This document shows positions 25,673 through 35,078 of a DNA stretch of 64,000 bases, piece after piece (positions within the stretch are counted from its first letter, which is position 1; every line of letters starts with the position of its first letter). Source of the DNA: Magnetospirillum sp. Lineage in GTDB: Bacteria; Pseudomonadota; Alphaproteobacteria; CACIAM-22H2. The notes beneath the pieces are model-generated. The model was not told the origin of the DNA. It did no database searches and saw only the letters and a program-made list of their open reading frames with translations. The position numbers and the translations under genes were made by a program. The DNA lies in NCBI GenBank assembly GCA_027532905.1, contig JAPZUA010000004.1, positions 432,570 through 496,569 on the forward strand, written 5' to 3'.

Positions 25673-26686
25673 ATGAGCGAAACAAAAATTTCGCGCCGCC
25701 ATTCGCTTGGTTTGTTTGGCGCCGCCGCAGCCTTCGGCACCTTGGCGGCCCCCGCCTTGCGCGCCCAGACGCTCGACAAATTCTCGTACCAGACCAACTG
25801 GCGCGCCCAGGCCGAACATGGCGGCTTCTACCAGGCGGTCGCGACCGGCATTTACCGCAAATACGGCATCGACGCCGAAATCCGCATGGGCGGCCCGCAG
25901 CAAGATCCCAATACGCTGCTGGTCGGCGGCCGGGTCGATGCGATCATGTCGAACTCGTTCGCGGGCTTCAACTACGCGTCCGAAAACCTGCCCTTCGTCG
26001 TCGTCGCGGCCGTGATGCAGAAAGACCCGCAGGTGCTGATCTCGCACCCGGGCATGGGCAACGACACGCTGCCGGCCCTCAAGGGCAAGCCGATCCTGAT
26101 CGGTGCGGGCGGGCGCACGTCGTACTGGCCGTGGCTCAAGTCGAAATTCGGCTTCACCGACGAGCAGGCGCGCCCCTACACCTTCAACATGGCGCCGTTC
26201 CTGGCCGACAAGACGCTCTCGCAGCAGGGCTTCCTGTCGAGCGAGCCGTTCGCGATCGAACAGGCTGGCGTGAAGCCGGTCGTGCATCTGATGGCCAATT
26301 ACGGCTTCGACAACTACCAGACCACGATCAACACCTCGTGGAAGATGGTCAACGAGAAGCCCGACCTCATGCAGCGCTTCGTGAGCGCTTCGATCGAGGG
26401 CTGGGTTTCGTACCTGAACGGCGATCCGGCCCCGGCCAATGCGCTCATCAAGCGCGACAACCCCGACATGGACGACACCAAGATTGCCTACGCGATCAAG
26501 GCCATGAAGGACAACGGCATCGTGCAGTCGGGCGACGCGACCACGCTGGGCGTGGGTGCGATGACCGACGCGCGCTGGAAGAGCTTCTACGACGCGATGG
26601 TCGCCGCCGGTGCCGTCAAGGCCGGGCTCGACCTCTCGAAGGCCTACACGCTGCGCTTCGTCAACAAGCGCGTCGGGATGGGCTGA
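25673..26686 (+). CDS. ABC transporter substrate-binding protein, NMT1/THI5-like
   Basis: 337 residues, ATG preceded by AGGAG. The export signal has a twin arginine (ISRRHSLGLFG) and ends at ALRA, so Tat export is possible. The mature part has the NMT1/THI5 pattern seen in binders of pyrimidines, sulfonates and nitrate-like solutes: YQTNWRAQAEHGGFYQAV, GIYRKYGID, VGGRVDAIM. It delivers solute to the permease and ATPase encoded directly downstream. Confidence 0.9.
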   Translation: MSETKISRRHSLGLFGAAAAFGTLAAPALRAQTLDKFSYQTNWRAQAEHGGFYQAVATGIYRKYGIDAEIRMGGPQQDPNTLLVGGRVDAIMSNSFAGFNYASENLPFVVVAAVMQKDPQVLISHPGMGNDTLPALKGKPILIGAGGRTSYWPWLKSKFGFTDEQARPYTFNMAPFLADKTLSQQGFLSSEPFAIEQAGVKPVVHLMANYGFDNYQTTINTSWKMVNEKPDLMQRFVSASIEGWVSYLNGDPAPANALIKRDNPDMDDTKIAYAIKAMKDNGIVQSGDATTLGVGAMTDARWKSFYDAMVAAGAVKAGLDLSKAYTLRFVNKRVGMG

Positions 26687-26688
26687 AC

Positions 26689-27522
26689 TTGATCGCTGCC
26701 GACAACGCGGCCGCAATCGCGCGACCGGCCGGGCCCTCCGCCCGGCCGGTCGTTGCCGTTCGCGGCGTTGCCAAGCTGTTTTCCAACGGCACCTTGGCAC
26801 TCCAAAACGTCAATCTCGATATCGGGCGTCGCCAATTCATGTCGCTTCTGGGTCCGTCGGGCTGCGGCAAATCGACCTTGCTGCGCATGATCGCAGGGCT
26901 CGGCTCGGCTTCGGCCGGCACCATCGACTGGCCCGAGGCCGACCACGACGCGCATGGCGCAGCCTTGCCACGCCTTTCCTTCGTGTTCCAGGAACCCACG
27001 CTGATGCCGTGGGCGACCGCCATCAAAAACGTGATGCTGCCTTTGAAGCTCGCAGGCGTTCCCAAAGAGGAGCGCCGCGCGCGCGCGTCCGAAGCGCTCG
27101 CCATGGTGGGTTTGGGCGCTTTCGAAAACGCCTACCCGCGCGAACTTTCGGGCGGCATGAAGATGCGCGTGTCTATCGCGCGCGGCATGGTGACCAAGCC
27201 CGACGTGCTGCTGATGGACGAGCCGTTTGCGGCACTCGACGAAATCACGCGCTTCAAGCTCAACAACGATTTGCTCGAATTGTGGCACGCGTCCAATTTC
27301 ACGGTCGTGTTCGTGACACACTCGGTGTTCGAGAGCGTTTATCTCTCGCAGCGCATCGTCGTGATGGCCGCGCGCCCCGGGCGCATCATCGCCGATCTCG
27401 ACACGACCGCCCCCTATCCACGCACGCCCGACTATCGCACCTCGCCGCTCTACAACGACCATTGCCGCCGCGCCTCGCAAGCACTCGAAGTCGCGATGGG
27501 TCACGCCCTGGGAGCGCATTGA
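26689..27522 (+). CDS. ABC transporter ATP-binding protein
   Basis: 277 residues from a TTG start two bases after the binding-protein stop, with GGGATGGG upstream. Walker A GPSGCGKST, Q-loop FVFQEPTLMPW, signature LSGGMKMR, Walker B VLLMDEPFAALDE and switch His in FVTHSVFES are all intact. It resembles the TauB/SsuB/ThiZ subgroup. It energises uptake with the permease that follows. Confidence 0.93.
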   Translation: MIAADNAAAIARPAGPSARPVVAVRGVAKLFSNGTLALQNVNLDIGRRQFMSLLGPSGCGKSTLLRMIAGLGSASAGTIDWPEADHDAHGAALPRLSFVFQEPTLMPWATAIKNVMLPLKLAGVPKEERRARASEALAMVGLGAFENAYPRELSGGMKMRVSIARGMVTKPDVLLMDEPFAALDEITRFKLNNDLLELWHASNFTVVFVTHSVFESVYLSQRIVVMAARPGRIIADLDTTAPYPRTPDYRTSPLYNDHCRRASQALEVAMGHALGAH

Positions 27523-27524
27523 AA

Positions 27525-28394
27525 ATGGCCGAAGCCGCCCGCCCCGCCATCACGATCGGCGACGACGCGCCGCCCGTCATCCTGCAGCACAAGCGCGTGC
27601 TCGGCGTGTCGGTCGCGACGTGGCCTAAGATTCTGATGCCGCTCGCCGTCGGGATTCTCGCCCTCGCCGGCTGGGAGCTTGCCGTGCGTCTGCAGGGCAT
27701 TCCCGTCTATATCCTGCCCGGACCCATCCTGATCGCCAAAACCATGGTGGCGGATTGGGGCACGCTCTCGGGTTCGCTGTGGATCACGCTGTCGATCAGC
27801 TTGGCGGCCTTGAGTGCGGCCGTGGTCCTCGGCGTGAGCCTGTCGGTGCTGTTCGCGCAATCCAAATGGGTCGAGATTTCGTTCTTCCCCTATGCTGTGA
27901 TCTTGCAGGTCACGCCCATCGTCGCGATCGCGCCCTTGATCATCATCTGGGTCAACGATGTGAAGCTTTCGCTGCTGATCTGCGCTTGGATCGTCGCGTT
28001 TTTCCCGATCCTGTCGAACACCACGCTCGGCCTCAATTCTGCCGACCACAATCTGCTCAATCTGTTCCAGCTCTACAAAGCCACGCGTTTCCAGACGCTG
28101 ATGAATCTGCGCCTGCCCTCGGCGCTGCCCTACTTTTTGGGTGGCCTCAAGATTTCGGGCGGGCTTGCGTTGATCGGCGCCGTCGTCGCCGAGTTCGTGG
28201 CCGGAACCGGCGGCAGCCAATCGGGCCTTGCCTATCGCATTCTCGAATCGGGCTACCAATTGCGCATCCCGCGCATGTTCGCGGCCCTGTTCATGATTTC
28301 GATTTCTGGCATCGTGATTTTCATGTGCCTGTCGCTGCTGTCGCACTTGACGCTGCGGCGCTGGCACGAGAGCGCGCTCAAGCGGGAAAACTGA
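27525..28394 (+). CDS. ABC transporter permease
   Basis: 289 residues with six likely membrane helices and a cytoplasmic coupling loop (RLPSALPYFLGGLKISGG) of the BPD_transp_1 type. It begins 2 bp after the ATPase gene. The subgroup (TauC/SsuC/ThiX) matches the partner proteins, completing a full importer. The gene for the deaminase-like enzyme follows after a single base. Confidence 0.93.
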   Translation: MAEAARPAITIGDDAPPVILQHKRVLGVSVATWPKILMPLAVGILALAGWELAVRLQGIPVYILPGPILIAKTMVADWGTLSGSLWITLSISLAALSAAVVLGVSLSVLFAQSKWVEISFFPYAVILQVTPIVAIAPLIIIWVNDVKLSLLICAWIVAFFPILSNTTLGLNSADHNLLNLFQLYKATRFQTLMNLRLPSALPYFLGGLKISGGLALIGAVVAEFVAGTGGSQSGLAYRILESGYQLRIPRMFAALFMISISGIVIFMCLSLLSHLTLRRWHESALKREN

Positions 28395-28395
28395 C

Positions 28396-29730
28396 ATGCG
28401 AACTGGATTCTTCGTCCCGCCTGCGGCAGCACGCTATGCGCTGCGCCATGTGCGCGTTCCTGCCGCTCTGGTCTCGGGCGTTGTGGCGCCGCAAACCGCC
28501 GACGGCCATCTCGAACTCGACATCGCGATCGCCGACGGGCGCGTGGCAGGCCTTGCACCGGCCGGCAGCATGGATGCGGGGTCCGGCCCAGATCTGCGCC
28601 AGGCGAGCGTGTGGCCGACCTTCGCCGATCTGCACACGCATCTCGACAAGGGCCATATCTGGCCGCGCTCGCCCAATCCGGACGGCTCGTTTGCCGGCGC
28701 TTTTGCCGCCGTTGGCAACGACCGCAAGAAAAACTGGCTGGCCGCCGACATCGAGCCGCGCTTCGAATTTGCGCTGCGCTGCGCGTATGCGCACGGCGTG
28801 TCGGCGATCCGCACGCATCTCGACAGTTTCTCGCCGCAAGCCGAAATCTCGTGGCCGGTGTTCGCCAAGCTGCGCGACCGCTGGGCCGGGCGCATCACGC
28901 TGCAAGCCTCCTCGATTGTGGCGATGGATCCGATCGCGACCGACGACGGGCCGCGCCTCGCCGACCTCGTCGCCAAAACCGGCGGGCAGCTCGGCGTGGT
29001 CACGCGCCTCACAGGCCAGGATCACGTGGGCGTTCCCGCCAATTTCGACGACTACATGCAACGCGTGTTCGAGCTTGCCGAAGAGCGCGGCCTCGATCTC
29101 GACCTGCATGTCGACGAGACGGGCGATCCGACCGCGCGCACTTTGATCCGCATCGCGCGCATGGCCGCCAAGCGCGGCTTCAAGCGCCCGATCCTGGTCG
29201 GCCATTGCTGCTCGCTGTCGGTGCAGCCCGACGAAGCGGTCGAAGAAACGCTGAAGCTGTGTGCGGACGCGCGCATCGACATGGTGAGCCTGCCGATGTG
29301 CAACATGTATCTGCAAGGGCGCACCCCGGCGCGCACGCCGCGCTGGCGCGGCGTGACCGTGCTGCACGAGGCGCGTGCGGCGGGCCTGCGCGTGGCCGTG
29401 GCCGGCGACAATGTGCGCGATCCTTTCTACGCCTACGGCGACCACGACATGCTCGAGACCTTCGTGCAGTCGGTGCGCATCGCCCAGCTCGACCATCCGC
29501 TCGGCGATTGGGTCAAGGCCGTGACGACCACGCCCGCCGACATCATGAAACTGCCCGAGACCGGCCGCATTGCGGCGGGCTTGCCCGCCGACCTCGTGGT
29601 GCTGCCGGCGCGCAGCTTCTCCGAGTTGCTGTCGCGCCAGCAGCACGACCGTGTAGTGATCCGCAACGGGCGCGCCATCGACACAAGCCTGCCGGACTAT
29701 CGCGAACTCGACGCCGTCGTAGGAGCCTGA
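28396..29730 (+). CDS. Cytosine-deaminase-like amidohydrolase
   Basis: 444 residues. Amidohydrolase metal motifs are FADLHTHLDKGH near 75-86, the HLDSFS strand, LHVDETGD, VGHCCSLS and VAGDNVRDPF, the last with the catalytic Asp. This is the CodA-type arrangement. It should hydrolytically deaminate or open a ring of a pyrimidine-like compound in the cytoplasm. Its place directly behind a pyrimidine-type importer supports this. The true substrate is unproven. Confidence 0.88.
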   Translation: MRTGFFVPPAAARYALRHVRVPAALVSGVVAPQTADGHLELDIAIADGRVAGLAPAGSMDAGSGPDLRQASVWPTFADLHTHLDKGHIWPRSPNPDGSFAGAFAAVGNDRKKNWLAADIEPRFEFALRCAYAHGVSAIRTHLDSFSPQAEISWPVFAKLRDRWAGRITLQASSIVAMDPIATDDGPRLADLVAKTGGQLGVVTRLTGQDHVGVPANFDDYMQRVFELAEERGLDLDLHVDETGDPTARTLIRIARMAAKRGFKRPILVGHCCSLSVQPDEAVEETLKLCADARIDMVSLPMCNMYLQGRTPARTPRWRGVTVLHEARAAGLRVAVAGDNVRDPFYAYGDHDMLETFVQSVRIAQLDHPLGDWVKAVTTTPADIMKLPETGRIAAGLPADLVVLPARSFSELLSRQQHDRVVIRNGRAIDTSLPDYRELDAVVGA

Positions 29731-29732
29731 GC

Positions 29733-31091
29733 ATGGATGCGGGCGGCCACGGCTACGACCTTGCCGGTTTCCGCAAAGCGGTCGCCGGCATTGCGTTGAT
29801 CGACGATCCGCAGCTCGTGCGCCAGCGCAGCCGCGACTTCTTCTGGTACAGCCCGATCCTGAAGGCCGAGCTGAACCGCAAATCGGCCGATCTCGTGGCC
29901 GTGCCGAAGGACCAGGACGAAGCCTTGCGCATCTTGGGCGCATGCGCGCAGTTCCGCATTCCGCTCGTGGCACGCGGCGGGGCCACCGGCAATTACGGCC
30001 AGCTCGTACCGCTCCATGGCGGCATCGTGCTCGACACCGAAAAGCTCGACCGCACCTTGTTCATCAAGCCCGGTGTGGGCCGCTTCGAAGCGGGTGCGAA
30101 TCTCGTTTCGATCGACGCGCAAGCGCGCAAGATCGGTTGGGAACTGCGCATGCACCCTTCGACCAAGCGCCAATCCGCACTCGGCGGGTTCGTCGCCGGC
30201 GGTGCCGCCGGCGTGGGCTCGGCGATGCTGGGCCAGTTGCGCGACTGGGGCAGCATCCCGGCCGTGCGCGTGGCCACGTGCGAGAACGTGCCGCGCGTGT
30301 TCGATTTCCGCGGCCGCGACGTCGCCGCCGCAACGCACGCCTATGGCACCACGGGCGTGCTGCTCGAAGTCGAGATCGCTTTGGCGCTCGTCTATCCGTG
30401 GCGCGACGCCATCGTCGCGTTCGACGATTTCATGGATGCCGCCCGCTTCGGCCAAGCGCTCGGCGAGGCCGACGGCATCGTCAAAAAAGAAATCGCCGTC
30501 ATCGCGGGTTCGATCGCCGTCTATTTCAAGGCGCTCAAACCCCATTGCCCCGAGGGCAAACATTTTGCGTTCTGCATGGTCGCCGACAGCGAGCGGGCCG
30601 CATTCGAGAGGCTCGCGGCCGAACATCGCGGCACGGTCACGCTGTGGAAAGACACGCCCGACGAAACCGTCGGCAACGACGTGCCGCTCTACGAATATTG
30701 CTGGAACCACACGACGCTGCAGGTGCTGAAGCTCGACAAGGGGGTCACGTATCTGCAGACCGTGTTCCCGATCGGGCGCAATCTCGAAACCGTCGAGACG
30801 ATGTACAAACGCTACGGCGACGAGGTGATGCTGCATCTCGAATTCCAACGCCGCTTCGGCCGCGTCAACAATTCGGCGCTGCAGGTCGTGCGCTGGACCA
30901 CGCAGGAGCGCCTCTACGAGATCATCCGCGACCACGAGGCGGCGGGCTGCATCGTGCCCAATCCGCACACCTACATTCTCGAAGACAAAGGCCCGAAGGT
31001 GATCGCGGGCGACGCCCAGCTTGCGTTCAAGAAGCAATCCGATCCCTACGGGCTGCTCAATCCCGGCAAAATGACGCGTTGGACCCAATGA
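29733..31091 (+). CDS. FAD-linked oxidase, copy 1 of 3
   Basis: 452 residues with the FAD_binding_4 (PCMH) fold of GlcD-type oxidases: DLVAVPKDQDEALRI, RGGATGNYGQLVPLHGG for the pyrophosphate, and GGFVAGGAAGVGS. The C-terminus ends in DPYGLLNPGKM, as in glycolate-oxidase-like enzymes. It oxidises a hydroxy acid or amine with FAD. It is the first of three homologues in tandem, joined to the next by an ATGA overlap. Confidence 0.88.
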   Translation: MDAGGHGYDLAGFRKAVAGIALIDDPQLVRQRSRDFFWYSPILKAELNRKSADLVAVPKDQDEALRILGACAQFRIPLVARGGATGNYGQLVPLHGGIVLDTEKLDRTLFIKPGVGRFEAGANLVSIDAQARKIGWELRMHPSTKRQSALGGFVAGGAAGVGSAMLGQLRDWGSIPAVRVATCENVPRVFDFRGRDVAAATHAYGTTGVLLEVEIALALVYPWRDAIVAFDDFMDAARFGQALGEADGIVKKEIAVIAGSIAVYFKALKPHCPEGKHFAFCMVADSERAAFERLAAEHRGTVTLWKDTPDETVGNDVPLYEYCWNHTTLQVLKLDKGVTYLQTVFPIGRNLETVETMYKRYGDEVMLHLEFQRRFGRVNNSALQVVRWTTQERLYEIIRDHEAAGCIVPNPHTYILEDKGPKVIAGDAQLAFKKQSDPYGLLNPGKMTRWTQ

Positions 31092-32503
31092 AAAACGAGT
31101 GGAAAGACCCCCCCGCCCCGGTTTCGCACAACGCCGACTGGGCCGCTTTCAAAAAGGCGATCGCCCCGGTCGAGACGATCGACGAGCCCGCCCTCGTCAA
31201 ACAGAAATCGCGCGATTTTTACTGGTACTCGCCGGTGCTCAAACGCCAGCTCGGCAAACACTTCGGCGATCTCGTCGTGATCCCGAAGAGCGAAGAAGAA
31301 GTGATCAAGGTCGCCAGCGAATGCGCCAAGCGCCGCATTCCCTTGACCGTGCGCGGAGCCGGAACCGGTAATTACGGCCAGGCAATGCCGCTTGCGGGCG
31401 GCGTGGTGCTCGATATGACGGCGATGGACAAGATCGTGTCGCTCGACAAGGGTACGCTCAAGGTCCAGCCCGGCATGAAGCTCATCGATCTCGAAGCCGA
31501 GACCCTGCCGCAAGGCTGGGAGATGCGCTTCCATCCTTCGACGCGCCGCACGGCCACGATCGGCGGCTTCATCGCCGGCGGCTCGGGCGGCATCGGCTCG
31601 ATCAATTTCGGCGTGCTGCGCGACCGCGGCAACGTGAAAGCATTGCGCGTCGTCACGGTCGAAGAAACCCCGCGCATCGTGACCCTCGTGGGCGACGACG
31701 CGCAGAAGGTTGTGCATGCCTACGGCACCAACGGCATCGTGACCGAGCTCGAAATCGCAATGGCGCGCGCTTGGCCGTGGACCGACTGCATCGCGAGCTT
31801 CCCCGAATTCATGGCGAGCGTGCGTTTTGCGCAAAGCCTGTGCGAAGCCGATGCGATCGTGAAAAAAGAAGTCGCCCCCGTCGCCTGGGGGGCCGCCAAA
31901 TATTTCAAGCCGCTCTTGGGCCATCTCAAAGAGGGCGAGCATATCGTGATCTGCATGATCGCCGATCCGAGCCTCGATGCCTTCAAGGATCTGCTGGCCG
32001 AACATGGCGGCAGCCTCGTCTATAGCCGCGAACTTGCCGACGAGAGCGGCGAAATCCCGCCGCTCTACGAATTCACGTGGAACCACACCACGCTGCAGGC
32101 GCTCAAGGTCGACAAGACCATCACCTATCTGCAGACTTTGTTTCCACCGCCGCAGCACGTAGCCCTCGTCGAGAAGCTCTACAAGGAGTTCGGCGACGAG
32201 GTGCCGATGCATCTCGAATTCGTGCGATTGGGCGGCCAAGTCGCGTGTTTCGGCCTGCAGCTCGTGCGCTACACGACGCAAGAGCGACTGGCCGAAATCA
32301 TCGCGGCACACGAAGCGGCCGGCGCCCCGATCTTCGATCCGCACACCTATCTGCTCGAAGACGGCGGCATGCGCGTGGTCGACGAGGCGCAGTACGAATT
32401 CAAGCGCGCGTCCGATCCGCACGGGCTTTTGAACAAGTTCAAAATGCGCGCCTGGGACGAGCGCACGCCGACCGAAGGCAAGTGGGCCGAGGTCGATCTG
32501 TGA
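31088..32503 (+). CDS. FAD-linked oxidase, copy 2 of 3
   Basis: 471 residues. Same fold as its neighbours: DLVVIPKSEEEVIKV, RGAGTGNYGQAMPLAGG, GGFIAGGSGGIGS, HTYLLEDGG and PHGLLNKFKM. It differs from copy 1 in a longer C-terminal tail (about 15 residues after KMRAWDE). The ATG overlaps the upstream stop and the stop overlaps the GTG of copy 3. All three are likely made together and may form a hetero-oligomer. Confidence 0.88.
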   Translation: MKNEWKDPPAPVSHNADWAAFKKAIAPVETIDEPALVKQKSRDFYWYSPVLKRQLGKHFGDLVVIPKSEEEVIKVASECAKRRIPLTVRGAGTGNYGQAMPLAGGVVLDMTAMDKIVSLDKGTLKVQPGMKLIDLEAETLPQGWEMRFHPSTRRTATIGGFIAGGSGGIGSINFGVLRDRGNVKALRVVTVEETPRIVTLVGDDAQKVVHAYGTNGIVTELEIAMARAWPWTDCIASFPEFMASVRFAQSLCEADAIVKKEVAPVAWGAAKYFKPLLGHLKEGEHIVICMIADPSLDAFKDLLAEHGGSLVYSRELADESGEIPPLYEFTWNHTTLQALKVDKTITYLQTLFPPPQHVALVEKLYKEFGDEVPMHLEFVRLGGQVACFGLQLVRYTTQERLAEIIAAHEAAGAPIFDPHTYLLEDGGMRVVDEAQYEFKRASDPHGLLNKFKMRAWDERTPTEGKWAEVDL

Positions 32504-33894
32504 GCGACCTTGCCCGTTTTCGCGACCTGCTCGGCGACGTGCCGGTGCGCGACGACGCGGCGAGCTTGCGCCTCAAAAGCCGCGACTTCTTCTGGTTTTC
32601 GCCGATCCTGCGCGAAGAACTCGGCGCCCTCGCCGCCGACCTTGTGGTGATGCCGCGCGACGAGGCCGACGTGCTTGCAGTCTTGCAAGCGGCCGCCGCA
32701 ACCGACATGCCGCTCACGCCGCGCGGCGGCGGGACCGGCAATTACGGCCAAGCGATGCCGCTTGCGGGCGGGGCCATCGTCGATCTCTCGGCGCTCGAAG
32801 GTATACGCGCGGTCACACCGGGCCGCGTGCGCGCGGGTGCCGGCACCAAGATCATGGCGCTCGATTTCGAGCTGCGGCTGCAGCACGGGGCCGAATTGCG
32901 CCTGCATCCTTCGACCGCGCGCACGGCAACGCTCGGCGGCTTCATCGCCGGCGGCTCGGGCGGGATCGGCTCGATCCAATGGGGCATGCTGCGCGACCGC
33001 GGCAACGTGTTGGGTTTGCGTGTTGCCACGTTGGGGCCGAGCCCGCAAATCGTCGATCTCGAAGGCGACGCGGTGCAGCAGGCCAACCACGCCTACGGCA
33101 CCAACGGGCTCATCCTGTCGGTCGACGTGCCGATCCAGAACGCGATCGACTGGCGCGAGGGCGTCGTCGCGTTTTCGAGCTTCGAAAGCGCCTTGCGCTT
33201 CGGGCTCGCCCTTGCTGCATCCGACGGCATCGCCAAAAAGCTTGCGGGCGTGGTGCATCCGGCCCTTGCCGCGAATTTCGGTCCCATTCGCGAGGCGTGC
33301 CCGGCCGGCCAGTGGATCGTGCTGACGATGGTCGCCGATTTCGCGCGCATGGCGTGGCAAGATCTCGTGCGCGAAATGGGTGGGGAGATCACGCTCGACC
33401 GGCTGGCAGGCGAAGCGCCCGGCGAGCCGCCGCTCTACGAGTATTCCTGGGGCCACACGACCTTGCACACGATCCGCAAGGACCGCAGCGTGACCTATCT
33501 GCAGAGCATGCTGCCGCCCGGCGATACGGTGGCGCGTGCCGTGGCCCTCGAAGCCGCAACAGGCGGCGAGATGATGCACCATTACGAATGCGTGCGCTTC
33601 AACGGGGTGGTCACGTGCCAGGGCGTGCCGGTCTTCAAATGGCAGGACCGCGCCCAGCTCGACCGGCTCGTGCGCGCGCACGAAGAACTCGGCATCCGCA
33701 TCGCCAATCCGCATACGTGGTTGCTGCAGAACGGCGGCATGAAGCGCATCGACGAAGCGCAGTTCGAATTCCGCCGCCGCCACGATCCCAAGGGCCTGAT
33801 GAATCCCGGCAAGATGGCGGGCTGGCCGACGGGCCCGGCGCTCAAAACATTGGGCGGCGGTGCGGTCGAACTCGAAACGACGGGCTGGATCTAG
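32500..33894 (+). CDS. FAD-linked oxidase, copy 3 of 3
   Basis: 464 residues from GTG 32500 (GTGA overlap). Conserved FAD motifs are RGGGTGNYGQAMPLAGG, GGFIAGGSGGIGS and PKGLMNPGKM. It is most like copy 2 in the FAD loop. It ends the plus-strand operon, which meets the minus-strand reductase genes after 15 bp. Confidence 0.88.
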   Translation: MSDLARFRDLLGDVPVRDDAASLRLKSRDFFWFSPILREELGALAADLVVMPRDEADVLAVLQAAAATDMPLTPRGGGTGNYGQAMPLAGGAIVDLSALEGIRAVTPGRVRAGAGTKIMALDFELRLQHGAELRLHPSTARTATLGGFIAGGSGGIGSIQWGMLRDRGNVLGLRVATLGPSPQIVDLEGDAVQQANHAYGTNGLILSVDVPIQNAIDWREGVVAFSSFESALRFGLALAASDGIAKKLAGVVHPALAANFGPIREACPAGQWIVLTMVADFARMAWQDLVREMGGEITLDRLAGEAPGEPPLYEYSWGHTTLHTIRKDRSVTYLQSMLPPGDTVARAVALEAATGGEMMHHYECVRFNGVVTCQGVPVFKWQDRAQLDRLVRAHEELGIRIANPHTWLLQNGGMKRIDEAQFEFRRRHDPKGLMNPGKMAGWPTGPALKTLGGGAVELETTGWI

Positions 33895-33909
33895 AACTTC
33901 TCGCCGCGC

Positions 33910-34491
33910 CTAAAACTTCTCGAACGTACGGCGGACTTTTTCGAGAAAGACCGTGCGCTGTTCGTGCGTGCGGCTGTCCATGCGCCCGAGGCCGCGCCAC
34001 AGGAAGCGGCAGCCGGGTTTGCACATGGCGCGCACGCCGCGCGACAGGAACATGCGGCCCGGATGGCCCATGTACCAGGAGAACCACCAGGGTGCGCCCA
34101 TCGTGGTCACGACCGCGACGGTTTCGATATTGCCCATCAACGGGCGGATCACGCCGCCATTGATTTCGAACGCCACACCGGGCGCCCATACGCGGTCGAA
34201 CCAACCTTTGAGCATCGCGGGCAGCCCGTACCACCAGGTCGGATAGACGAAGACCAAAGCTTGCGCTTGGCGCAAACGTTCGATCTCGCTTTCGATGCCG
34301 ATGCAGTTTTTGGCGACGTCGTGGTAGTCGAAACGCTCCTGGGCCGTCAGCACGGGCTGGAAGTTTTCGGCGTAGAGATCGGCCAGCGCCACCTTGTGGC
34401 CGGCCTTGCCGAGGGCAGCCACGACAGTGTCTTTGAGCGCATGCACGAACGAGTCGGTGCGCGGATGGCAATAGACGACCAGGACATTCAT
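33910..34491 (-). CDS. Flavodoxin-fold NAD(P)H quinone reductase, copy 2
   Basis: 193 residues, NQO1/KefF-type fold: VLVVYCHPRTDSF at the N-terminus binds the FMN/FAD phosphate, FVYPTWWYGLPAMLKGWFD is the family signature, and GNIETVAVVTTMGAPWW follows. It transfers two electrons from NAD(P)H to quinones or similar acceptors. The ATG overlaps the end of its paralogue (ATGA). Last gene of the minus-strand run that starts with the CocE-like hydrolase. Confidence 0.9.
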   Translation of the reverse strand: MNVLVVYCHPRTDSFVHALKDTVVAALGKAGHKVALADLYAENFQPVLTAQERFDYHDVAKNCIGIESEIERLRQAQALVFVYPTWWYGLPAMLKGWFDRVWAPGVAFEINGGVIRPLMGNIETVAVVTTMGAPWWFSWYMGHPGRMFLSRGVRAMCKPGCRFLWRGLGRMDSRTHEQRTVFLEKVRRTFEKF

Positions 34492-35078
34492 CGGAACGAC
34501 TTCATCTCGGTTGCAACGCGCGCCAGGAACTTGGCGCGGGTTTCCGGCGTGGAGCGGTTCATGTCGTAGTGCGCGAGCCACTTGGTGCGTGCACGCCCGC
34601 CGGAAAGCAGCTTGAAATAGCGCAGGATATGGCGCTTGGGAAGATTGCTGATCACGAACGTCGCGACCCACCAGGGCCGCCCGTAGGTGGAAATGCCGGC
34701 AATGCTCTTGATGTTGCGCAAGGCAGGGACCGCAATGCCTTCGTCCGTCAGTTCGAACGAAACGCCGGGCAGCAGCACGCGGTCGAACCAGCCTTTGAGC
34801 ATGGCCGGCAAGCCATAGCACCAGGTGGGGAACACGAAGACGAGCCCCTCGGCCCATTGCAGCAGATCGACATAACGCTGCACCTTCAGCCGATTGACGC
34901 TCTGGTCGTGGTAGCTGAGCCGGTCCTCGCGCGTCAGCACGGGATCGAAACCTTCGGCGTAGAGATCGACGTCTTCGACCTCGTGCCCGCCGGCGCGCAG
35001 GGAAGCGACAGCGGTGCGATGGATCTCGGCATTGAAGCTGGTTTCGACCGGATGGCAGTAGACGACGAGGATTTTCAT
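34488..35078 (-). CDS. Flavodoxin-fold NAD(P)H quinone reductase, copy 1
   Basis: 196 residues, clearly paralogous to its downstream neighbour (ILVVYCHPVETSF, FVFPTWCYGLPAMLKGWFD, RNIKSIAGISTYGRPWW). ATGA overlaps on both sides tie it to the hydrolase gene upstream and the second reductase downstream. Two related reductases side by side may form a heterodimer or act on successive intermediates of the cluster's pathway. Confidence 0.9.
   Translation of the reverse strand: MKILVVYCHPVETSFNAEIHRTAVASLRAGGHEVEDVDLYAEGFDPVLTREDRLSYHDQSVNRLKVQRYVDLLQWAEGLVFVFPTWCYGLPAMLKGWFDRVLLPGVSFELTDEGIAVPALRNIKSIAGISTYGRPWWVATFVISNLPKRHILRYFKLLSGGRARTKWLAHYDMNRSTPETRAKFLARVATEMKSFR

Noticed and set aside
28378-29973. 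531-aa minus-strand frame opposite the deaminase-like gene
   Set aside because: Composition is that of an antisense shadow; the plus-strand gene has all family motifs.
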